A stretch of DNA of 64,000 bases from an uncultured Aquimarina sp. (GTDB lineage: Bacteria; Bacteroidota; Bacteroidia; Flavobacteriales; Flavobacteriaceae). A program made the position numbers and the translations under genes. The stretch covers positions 577,663-641,662 of the forward strand of contig NZ_CANMQT010000003.1 of assembly GCF_947500065.1 (NCBI RefSeq), written 5' to 3'. The notes beneath the pieces were generated by a model, which saw only the letters and a list, made by a program, of their open reading frames with translations, was not told the origin of the DNA and ran no database searches. Within the stretch, counting starts at the first letter, position 1. Each line of letters starts with the position of its first letter. Shown in pieces: positions 19,960-27,215 of this stretch.

Positions 19960-21294
19960 CTAGTTTACACTCAGATCTTTAATCGCTACTTGTCCATATA
20001 CATTAGAACTAGAATGGCTGCTGCTCGTTGATTGTAAATACGATCCTGCTTTGAAATAATTCTCATCTGCATCCCCGATATCAACCGAGGTAAACAATGT
20101 TCTTACTCTACTACCGCTATTATTTAATTCATACAATCTTACTACACTATTTCTCATCGTTAACTCAAAATAGTACTCAGTATCCATATTCATATTAAAA
20201 TCGATAGTTCTTCCTTGACCTTCTATTTCTTCCGTTACATAGCCTAAAATTCTAAGGTCTACTCCACCCGAATTTTGTCCACTACTTCCTTGAACCTGTA
20301 CACGAATAACATCATCATAAGTATCATTTCTTTCATGAATTTGACCGAAACATAGTTTCCCTGATGGTGGAAGGTCTTCTATTTTAAATCTCCATTTCAT
20401 TGAGTGTTCCGTATTAGTAGTTCCATCCCAATAATTACTTCCTCCATTCACTAGTTCTCTTAACTCTGATCTCGGATTGGATGATCCTCCAGAAGTTGGG
20501 TTTCCTGGATAACATCTAAATGTTGCATACCCATTATTTTCAAAGAAGAAATGACTTTCATTTGTACTAGCATTATCTGCGTAATTCAATCCATTGTCAT
20601 TACTACCTACGTTTAGATTACCACTAAAACCATTTAGTTTCCAACCGCTTCCAATAATACTTGCAGCAGTTCCTCCTGGTGGTGGAGGTGGCGGTGTCGT
20701 ACCTCCTACTTCTGTAAAAAACCATCTGAATTTATCATTGCCATTCCATGAACGTGATTCTACATTTGCTCCATTAGAAGTACTTCCTCCTACAACTCCT
20801 ATAGATTTTCCACTATCCCTAGATTTCAGCCTATAATATCCACTACCTACACTTATAATTTGCCATTCTTGATGGCTACTACCATTGTAAGATCTTGATT
20901 CAATATTAGCTCCATTGCTATTACTTCCATTCTTAACAGTAATTGACTTACCACTATCTATACCTTTAAGCCTAAAATAACCGTTACCAACACTAATAAC
21001 TTGCCATTGTCTATGGGTACCACTGGCATTACCCCATTGTTGAATATTGGCTCCATTCGAATTACTTTTGTTTTGAACATCCATATGTAATCCACTTTTC
21101 TTATTTCGTAGATAATACGTTTTACCTGCAACTGGAGTTGCTTTTTGAAAGGTTTCTTCTTCAAAATTAGATTCTGTTGGTTCTACAAACTCTTCTGACT
21201 CACAGGATAGTGTAAGTATAAAGCTCAATAACAAGAACGTTTTGGTTAAGAAAGGAAGAGATATGCCTTTCCAATGGGTTACATGAGTTTTCAT
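19960..21294 (-). CDS. Alginate lyase, polysaccharide lyase family 7, with ricin-type lectin domain (lipoprotein)
   Basis: This enzyme cleaves alginate by beta-elimination. With the ATG at 21294 it has 444 residues. The lipoprotein signal ends at C31 (FILTLSC), followed by acidic ESEEFVE, similar to flavobacterial lipoprotein export signals, so a surface location is likely. A ricin-B-like lectin domain (about 55-195) has three near-repeats, each with NGAN(I/V) and a QW-type motif (HRQWQV, HQEWQI, KFRWFF). A proline/glycine linker (TTPPPPPPGG) leads to the PL7 catalytic domain (about 215-444). All three PL7 signatures are present: RSELR (275-279), QIH (318-320) and YFKAGSYLQ (413-421). QIH rather than QVH is usually linked to guluronate-containing substrates. 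The longer frame to 21348 gives a poorer start. The upstream region carries two kinds of operator-like element shared with the next lyase. Confidence 0.93.
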   Translation of the reverse strand: MKTHVTHWKGISLPFLTKTFLLLSFILTLSCESEEFVEPTESNFEEETFQKATPVAGKTYYLRNKKSGLHMDVQNKSNSNGANIQQWGNASGTHRQWQVISVGNGYFRLKGIDSGKSITVKNGSNSNGANIESRSYNGSSHQEWQIISVGSGYYRLKSRDSGKSIGVVGGSTSNGANVESRSWNGNDKFRWFFTEVGGTTPPPPPPGGTAASIIGSGWKLNGFSGNLNVGSNDNGLNYADNASTNESHFFFENNGYATFRCYPGNPTSGGSSNPRSELRELVNGGSNYWDGTTNTEHSMKWRFKIEDLPPSGKLCFGQIHERNDTYDDVIRVQVQGSSGQNSGGVDLRILGYVTEEIEGQGRTIDFNMNMDTEYYFELTMRNSVVRLYELNNSGSRVRTLFTSVDIGDADENYFKAGSYLQSTSSSHSSSNVYGQVAIKDLSVN

Positions 21295-21336
21295 AATTGT
21301 TAATTTTGAATTATTCATAAGATTTGTGTTAAATGT

Positions 21337-21368
21337 TTGGTTACCCAATAAAACAATTGGTTAACCAA
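21337..21368. promoter_or_regulatory. Two TTGG-N4-CCAA palindromes upstream of the first lyase
   Basis: TTGGTTACCCAA (21337-21348) and TTGGTTAACCAA (21357-21368) have centres exactly 20 bases apart, two helical turns. The second extends to a perfect 16-base palindrome (21355-21370). They lie about 45-75 bases upstream of the lyase ATG at 21294. A third copy of the motif is upstream of the second lyase at 23640. The form resembles sites of GntR/FadR-type regulators, by inference. Confidence 0.6.
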
Positions 21369-21403
21369 TTTAGTTATGGCAATATTAATGATTTATTAAC
21401 ACA

Positions 21404-21423
21404 ACTCAAACGTTTTCGTAAAA
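21404..21423. promoter_or_regulatory. LacI-like operator box upstream of the first lyase
   Basis: The 20 bases starting ACTCAAACGTTTTCG are identical to those at 23683-23702 upstream of the second lyase. The core CAAACGTTTTCG is centred on CG, as in LacI/PurR-family operators (PurR-type ACGCAAACGTTTGCGT). It lies about 117 bases upstream of the lyase ATG. No LacI-type regulator is encoded in the window. Confidence 0.6.
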
Positions 21424-21537
21424 TATTTTAAAATTAATTATCAGATTATTAGATATTTAACATTAATTTTAACTTAAACGAATTTCATAGATTTGATCAA
21501 TTATCATATCCATAACAATGCTTACGAAATATAATTA

Positions 21538-21569
21538 CAAAAAAGACCATCTTTTCAGACAGTCTTTTT
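21538..21569 (-). terminator. Terminator of the second PL7 lyase
   Basis: AAAAAGAC (21540-21547) pairs with GTCTTTTT (21562-21569), with an inner TCT/AGA pair. On the minus strand the stem ends in a T-run. It lies 25 bases beyond the stop of the lyase. Confidence 0.72.
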
Positions 21570-21593
21570 GGAACTTTATAGCTATATTTTATT

Positions 21594-23582
21594 TTAATAT
21601 GTTACATCTAATGTCATATCCTTAACTCTAACTTCTCCATAAGCACTAGGAGACTCATCAGAATATCCGCTTCCCTTACAATCTGATAAGAACATGGTAG
21701 ATTGTGTATAACATCCTACTTTAAAATATCCAGTAGAATCTTCTGCGTCCCAATTCTCATCCCAAGCGGCTAGGTTTGGTCTACTCTCATTTACGATTAC
21801 ACAACGAATATTACCATTGTTAACTGTTACTGTAACTCTTAATTGTTCTCCTAAACTGTATGGAAGCACATTCTCCGCAGTATTATTCTCATTCATTACA
21901 ACATGTAAACCTTCATCATCTGCTCTATATTCTACTCGTAATGGCTCATCTTGGGGACCATGTATTTGTACCATAGATACTTCTGGTTTTTCCACTGGTA
22001 AATGCGTAGCTCTAACTCGTACATCTAAATATTGATAATCATCCATACTCCAGTAGTTATCATTACCACCAGGAGTTTGTCTTAACTCTGATCTTGGATA
22101 GGAAGAACCACTTGTTGTTGCTCCACCACAATGCGCCTTAAAAACAACTTCATCTCCTTCTACATAAAAATAATCTGAATATGGAGAAGGAATAGCTCCT
22201 GTAATATCTCGTATCTCCTCTGCATTTCTATTCCTATCATTACAATCACTACCAGTCTTGCTATCGTTTGTACTATCATTTCCATCTTCATCAAGTGGGA
22301 ATGTAATTTTCCATTTGTCTAGACTAGATAAAATATCTGACGGATTATTACCTCCTCCAGTATTACCTTGCGGAGTAGCCGTTATCGATTTACTAGAAGA
22401 TGTATTTCCAGAATCATCCTTAGCTACCACAGTAAACGTATAAGCCGTACCATTTGTTAAACCACTTATTGTTTTATTTTCACCTGTAGCAGTTGTACTT
22501 CCACCTGCATACGTAATACTCACATTGCTAAAATCAGAATCATTAGGATTATCCCAACTTAAAGACACTGAACCGTTACCAGCACTTGCATTTAAATTAG
22601 AAACAGCTCCAGGAGGAGTTGTATCTCCTTGGTTGCCACCTACTCCATAAATTTCTGTTTCTATAATACTATTCCAACTATTACTAGAATTACCAAAACA
22701 AGATATTCTTACGTATCTCGCGTCTATACTATCAAAATTATAGGTCTCCAATCCTTCAGTAGTACCACTACTCCCATTTGTTTTTGCGTCATATACAGTA
22801 CTTAGAGAAGATGTTGAATTACCCACTCTAATTTTAAAATATGCTCTTCTTTCATCGCCTTTAAACCAAGCAATTTTTAAACTTGATATTGTTTTTGAAA
22901 CACCTAGATCATATGTGATGTACTTACCGGTATATCCATTTGATGACCATCTTGATTCTGTATTTTGAATTTCTCCATCTATTGTATTTTCCGGTTCATA
23001 ACCAGTTTGATTTCCGTTGGCAGAGACACTTAATGGTATAATCTGACCTGATTCGGTAGGATCACCCGATTCAGAACTATCAAGCGTAAAATCATCAAAA
23101 CGAACATCACCACTATCTCTAGTTCCTAAAATGGTTACTGACGATGAACTACCACTATTAAATGCCACAGTAATCTCTTCGTAGCTACTGGTATTAAAAT
23201 CATTAATTTGACCACCTATAGAGAGTTTTCCATTTCCTTTAACCCAAGCCTTTAGAATATAATCGGTGTTTTGACTTACACTCACCATTTGCTCTACTTT
23301 TCCAGAAGAACTATTTACTTTTCCTGCTTTGGATCCAGAATGCTCATCACTAGATATTGAATAATTACTTGTACTTCCCCAATTTGCTTTTCCGGATTCG
23401 AATCCTGGGTTTTGAATTGGTACTGAAACTTTAATTTCAGAATCATCTTTTATCCCTTCTAAAATCTCATCTTCAATTTGCTCATTAGTGCAACTTATAG
23501 CTGAAAAAAATAGCAATAACAAGAAGATTGAAGTAACGGATAAAAAAGACAACTTACTTTTGACGGCTGGTAATTTTTTCAT
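21594..23582 (-). CDS. Multidomain alginate lyase, polysaccharide lyase family 7 (lipoprotein)
   Basis: A 662-residue lyase. The lipoprotein signal ends at C31 (LLLLFFSAISC), followed by an acidic segment. Domains in order are: a carbohydrate-binding module of the CBM4/9/16-like type (about 52-168, starting IQNPGFESGKANW and ending VRFDDFTLD); an F5/8-type C (discoidin, CBM32-like) domain (about 180-313, with NTIDG, RWSSNG and ARYVRISCFG); a fibronectin type III domain (about 322-403); a Gly/Asn linker; and the PL7 catalytic domain (about 415-662). PL7 signatures are present: RSELR (497-501), QIH (539-541) and YFKVGCYTQ (619-627). The catalytic region has six cysteines, probably including disulfides. 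It probably degrades alginate at the cell surface, with different binding modules from its neighbour. The promoter region shares two element types with that gene. Confidence 0.93.
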   Translation of the reverse strand: MKKLPAVKSKLSFLSVTSIFLLLLFFSAISCTNEQIEDEILEGIKDDSEIKVSVPIQNPGFESGKANWGSTSNYSISSDEHSGSKAGKVNSSSGKVEQMVSVSQNTDYILKAWVKGNGKLSIGGQINDFNTSSYEEITVAFNSGSSSSVTILGTRDSGDVRFDDFTLDSSESGDPTESGQIIPLSVSANGNQTGYEPENTIDGEIQNTESRWSSNGYTGKYITYDLGVSKTISSLKIAWFKGDERRAYFKIRVGNSTSSLSTVYDAKTNGSSGTTEGLETYNFDSIDARYVRISCFGNSSNSWNSIIETEIYGVGGNQGDTTPPGAVSNLNASAGNGSVSLSWDNPNDSDFSNVSITYAGGSTTATGENKTISGLTNGTAYTFTVVAKDDSGNTSSSKSITATPQGNTGGGNNPSDILSSLDKWKITFPLDEDGNDSTNDSKTGSDCNDRNRNAEEIRDITGAIPSPYSDYFYVEGDEVVFKAHCGGATTSGSSYPRSELRQTPGGNDNYWSMDDYQYLDVRVRATHLPVEKPEVSMVQIHGPQDEPLRVEYRADDEGLHVVMNENNTAENVLPYSLGEQLRVTVTVNNGNIRCVIVNESRPNLAAWDENWDAEDSTGYFKVGCYTQSTMFLSDCKGSGYSDESPSAYGEVRVKDMTLDVTY

Positions 23583-23639
23583 TTGTTAGTAATTTTTTTA
23601 AAATGTTAACGTTTTTCTCTTAAACTACCGATTTGATTA

Positions 23640-23655
23640 AATTGGGTGACCAATT
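23640..23655. promoter_or_regulatory. TTGG-N4-CCAA palindrome upstream of the second lyase
   Basis: AATTGGGTGACCAATT has perfect AATTGG/CCAATT half-sites around GTGA. It matches the two palindromes upstream of the other lyase and lies about 65 bases before this gene's ATG. Only one clear copy is present here. Confidence 0.6.
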
Positions 23656-23682
23656 TTTCAATATTACCACTTTTTTAACATT

Positions 23683-23702
23683 ACTCAAACGTTTTCGTAA
23701 AA
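23683..23702. promoter_or_regulatory. LacI-like operator box upstream of the second lyase
   Basis: It is identical over 20 bases to 21404-21423, and the preceding TTAACA is also shared. It lies about 108 bases upstream of the lyase ATG, nearly the same distance as in the other gene. This supports a shared regulator. Confidence 0.6.
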
Positions 23703-24089
23703 AAATTATCAAATATTTTTAATATTTATAAATCAACGGTGCTCAAAAAAGTGAATCCTAGACTACATAAAAACCATAACCGAATACAAGAAAAATCCTA
23801 CAAACATTAGGATTCCAGCAATTAGAGGGAATTATATTTCCCATTGAATCTAAAATTTATAGAACAATTCATTAGATCACAAAAAATATCAGTTTTAATG
23901 ATTAAAATCATAAAAAAACCAATAAAACAAGGAAGAAATCTTATCAAAGCTGTTTTAGAAAAGTGCAAAAAACGTCAAGTAGCGCTTTTATGTAATTAAA
24001 AAACTCTGTAATAAATAACTCAAGTAATATTCCTTTAACATATTAATGAATATATTTAAGCATTAAACCAATTTAAATATATTCAAAAA

Positions 24090-26975
24090 ATGAAAAAATT
24101 CACACTCATCTTATTTGGGTTTTACGCAAGTATGTGTTTCTCTCAGCAAACTGTAACCGGTACTGTCACCGATTCTGAAGGTACTCCTTTACCCGGTGTA
24201 AATATTGTTGAAAAGGGCACCAGTAATGGTGCTACTACAGATTTTAATGGTGCTTATAGCATTGAAGTCAGCCCAGATGGGACTTTGGTATTCAGTTATG
24301 TGGGGATCGGAACCCAAGAAGTTGCTGTAAATTCTCAATCAATTATTAATGTATCTCTTTCTGGAGGTGCGCAATTAGAAGAAATTATTTTAGTAGGTTC
24401 TAGAGCATTACCAAGAAGTAATACTACATCCTCCCTTCCAGTGGATGTTTTACCTGCTAAAGAATTGGCTTCTACTGGTCAAATAACATTTGACAAGGCA
24501 TTACAATATAAAATACCTTCTTTTAATACAGTTCAGACTCCTGTTAATGATGCCACATCATTATTAGACCCATATGAAATTCGAAATATGGGACCTAGTA
24601 GAACCTTAATATTAATTAATGGGAAGCGTAAGAATCTAAGTGCTCTATTATATACTCAAACTTCTCCAGGAAGAGGGGAAACGGGTTCCGATATTTCGGC
24701 AATACCAACAGACGCTATTAAAAGAGTAGAAATATTGAGAGATGGAGCATCTGCCCAATATGGATCTGATGCTATTGCAGGAGTAATGAACATTATCCTT
24801 AAAGATTCTTACAATGATGGTTCTGCAACGTTGCGAACTGGTATTACATCCGAAGGTGATGGAGAGACTATTGGAATTAGTGTTAATAATGGAGCTTCTA
24901 TTGGAGAAGACAAAGGTTTTTTTAATTATACGGTGGATTTTTCCAAAGTTAGTTTAGCTAATCGTCCAGGAACAGTAGATGCAGATGGAGAGTTTGCAGA
25001 TTTTGGAGGGCCAAGGATTGGAGAAAGATTAGAAGATATAACTAGTTTCTTGTCCAGAAGCCCTGATGCAGGTAATATTAATGGTTCACCAGAGACAGCT
25101 GCTGCAAAATTTTTAGTAAATGGAGGATATGATATCAGTGAAAATACAGAAGTTTATATAAACGCAGCCTATGTATATAAGAAAGTAAATAGTTTTGCTA
25201 ATTATAGAACTCCATATTGGAGAGACATTCAGGATTTTCAATATTTAGGTAATTTCTTTCCTGGTGCCAACCCATTAACAACGGGAGTTGATTTCACGGA
25301 TCCCAATGGAAATACATTCAATGGTAATGGATATGACGGATATGTACCTACTTTTGAAGGAGACCTAAATGATTATAATGCAACTATTGGGTTTAAAACT
25401 AAAAAGAATGGATGGAATTATGATTTGAGTTTTACAACTGGAGGTAACTCACAGGACTATACAGTAAATAACTCGCACAATCGTAATTCTGTTTTCGTAC
25501 CAGGTTTTGATGATGCTAATGAAAACGGTGTTCCGGATCCTGGAGAAGAGTTTCTTCCTATTGAATTATATAGAGAAAATAGTCCTGTATCTTTTGATCC
25601 TGGAGGCACAAAGTTTTCGCATAACGTTGGAAATATAGACATTGCTAAATTAGTCTCTGATCAAATAAGCATTGGTTTTGGAGCAGAATTCAGGTCAGAA
25701 ATTTTTGAAATTACAGAAGGTGATCTTGCTTCTTATGATGGTGGTGGTGCCGATTCATTCGCAGGAAACAGGCCAGAAAATTCAGGTAAATTTAACCGTT
25801 ATAACTTTGGAGGTTATTTTGATGTCTCTGCTGATATAACGGAAGATTTTTTAATAAATGGAACCGTTCGACTAGAAGACTATAGTGATTTTGGAGAAGC
25901 TTTTGTTTGGAAATTAAGTTCTCGATATAAATTTTTAGAGGATAAGCTTACAGTAAGAGCTTCTGTATCTACAGGATTCAGAGCTCCTACATTACATCAA
26001 ATCTATACTCAAAAAGCGCAGTTTAGTTTTGTGCCAGGACAAGGTATTCAGGTTGGTGGTTTGATAAACAATGTTTCTCCACAAGCAAGATTATTAGAAA
26101 TTCCGCAACTAGATGCAGAAAAATCTACAAACATAACGGTAGGTATTGGTACTAAAATAAATTCAAACATAAACTTTACAATCGACTACTATAATATTGC
26201 TGTAGAGGATAGAATAGTTTTAAGTACAGAAATTGGCGCAACGGCTGCAGGAAACACCCCTTTGGATCAGGTGCTACAGGATAATAATTTATCGGATGTA
26301 AGTTTCTTTGTAAATGCCATCGATACCAGAACCTCTGGAATTGATGTAGTTGCTAATTATAAAAATGTAAATATTGGTCCAGGGAAACTGAATATTAGTT
26401 TGTCTGGTAATTACACCATTCAAAACAAAAGAGATGGTGCAGTTAATAATCCATCTATAGTAGCACAAGCGGGTCAATCTGTTGTCAATGATACACAGGA
26501 AGCATTATTTTTCACTTCCAGGCCAGAATACAAAGCTATTTTGGGAGCAAATTATGATATTGGTAAATTTAATTTCTCACTAAATAATACCTTGTTTGGT
26601 CCGACTAAATTCAGAAATCAAGGTTTACAAGATTTAGAATCTTTAGTTGGTGGTAATCCCGCTGATAGTGATGGAGGATCAGATTTAGGAGTTGAATTTA
26701 TGACTAAAGTAGTAACCGATCTTGCTATTAACTATAATGCAACAGATAAAATAACAATTGCATTAAATGTTAATAATATTTTGGATGTATTACCTGAGTG
26801 GGAGTTTAAATCACTAACTCCAACGGGAGATGCTGTTCTTAATGACCCTGCAGCAGAAAAGACAGCTTTCAATCTTATAACATTCAATGGACGATATTCG
26901 CAAATGTCATATGACGGATATCATTTTAGTCAATTAGGAACTATGTTTAATTTATCATTAAACTATAAGTTCTGA
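24090..26975 (+). CDS. TonB-dependent outer-membrane receptor (first of a tandem pair)
   Basis: A 961-residue outer-membrane importer. The signal peptide ends at MCFSQQ (about residue 19). A carboxypeptidase-regulatory-like beta-sandwich follows (about 20-95: VTGTVTDSEGTPLPGVNIVEKG), as in many Bacteroidota receptors. The plug domain (about 105-235) contains LILINGKRKN, IPTDAIKRVEILRDGASAQYGSDAIAGVMNIIL. The rest is a long beta-barrel ending in aromatic residues (FNLSLNYKF), the usual outer-membrane insertion signal. No SusD partner lies next to it, so it is not a classic SusC/SusD pair. Its plug resembles receptors abundant in Proteobacteria that take up sugars or siderophores. It is divergent from the PL7 lyases and may import alginate products, but without shared operator boxes this is only positional. 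Confidence 0.92.
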   Translation: MKKFTLILFGFYASMCFSQQTVTGTVTDSEGTPLPGVNIVEKGTSNGATTDFNGAYSIEVSPDGTLVFSYVGIGTQEVAVNSQSIINVSLSGGAQLEEIILVGSRALPRSNTTSSLPVDVLPAKELASTGQITFDKALQYKIPSFNTVQTPVNDATSLLDPYEIRNMGPSRTLILINGKRKNLSALLYTQTSPGRGETGSDISAIPTDAIKRVEILRDGASAQYGSDAIAGVMNIILKDSYNDGSATLRTGITSEGDGETIGISVNNGASIGEDKGFFNYTVDFSKVSLANRPGTVDADGEFADFGGPRIGERLEDITSFLSRSPDAGNINGSPETAAAKFLVNGGYDISENTEVYINAAYVYKKVNSFANYRTPYWRDIQDFQYLGNFFPGANPLTTGVDFTDPNGNTFNGNGYDGYVPTFEGDLNDYNATIGFKTKKNGWNYDLSFTTGGNSQDYTVNNSHNRNSVFVPGFDDANENGVPDPGEEFLPIELYRENSPVSFDPGGTKFSHNVGNIDIAKLVSDQISIGFGAEFRSEIFEITEGDLASYDGGGADSFAGNRPENSGKFNRYNFGGYFDVSADITEDFLINGTVRLEDYSDFGEAFVWKLSSRYKFLEDKLTVRASVSTGFRAPTLHQIYTQKAQFSFVPGQGIQVGGLINNVSPQARLLEIPQLDAEKSTNITVGIGTKINSNINFTIDYYNIAVEDRIVLSTEIGATAAGNTPLDQVLQDNNLSDVSFFVNAIDTRTSGIDVVANYKNVNIGPGKLNISLSGNYTIQNKRDGAVNNPSIVAQAGQSVVNDTQEALFFTSRPEYKAILGANYDIGKFNFSLNNTLFGPTKFRNQGLQDLESLVGGNPADSDGGSDLGVEFMTKVVTDLAINYNATDKITIALNVNNILDVLPEWEFKSLTPTGDAVLNDPAAEKTAFNLITFNGRYSQMSYDGYHFSQLGTMFNLSLNYKF

Positions 26976-27036
26976 TCAGACAATAGCTCAAAGAGAGAAT
27001 CTTAGCTATAAAAAGCGTATTCATTAATTCGATTCT

Positions 27037-27077
27037 AAAACCCTCAAAGACATATTTCTTTGAGGGTTTTTGTTTTT
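27037..27077 (+). terminator. Terminator of the first TonB receptor
   Basis: AAAACCCTCAAAGA (27037-27050) and TCTTTGAGGGTTTT (27057-27070) form a perfect 14-bp stem with loop CATATT, followed by a T-rich tail. It shows that the two receptor genes are probably separate transcripts. Confidence 0.88.
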
Positions 27078-27215
27078 AAAAATATCATTATTCAAACATA
27101 ACCAACTGATTACTAACAATTAGTTTACAACTTTCCCAAAATTATCATAGGATTTTAAGCTAAATAGTGCGCTTTTAGATATCTTTAATTTCATAAAACC
27201 AATACATATAATTAT

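Larger units (their letters stand above)
23583..24089. other. 507-base divergent intergenic region between lyase and TonB receptor
   Basis: The left part (to about 23705) carries the two operator-like boxes of the lyase. The middle has two small hairpins on the receptor side: AATCCTA/TAGGATT (23794-23814), and TTAGAGGGAA pairing with TTCCC and TCTAA (23822-23853), which could be leader structures of the receptor gene. A 33-codon, lysine-rich ORF (23898-23999) is most likely chance. No clear TAnnTTTG promoter element was found near the receptor start. Confidence 0.5.

Noticed and set aside
23898..23999. A 33-codon lysine-rich ORF upstream of the first TonB receptor
   Set aside because: It lies in the promoter/leader region of the receptor and has composition expected for AT-rich non-coding DNA. 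No terminator or conserved look.
23982..27177. The word GCGCTTTTA upstream of both TonB receptor genes (23982 and 27169)
   Set aside because: It is only 9 bases long and at quite different distances from the two start codons (about 100 and 39), so chance is likely.
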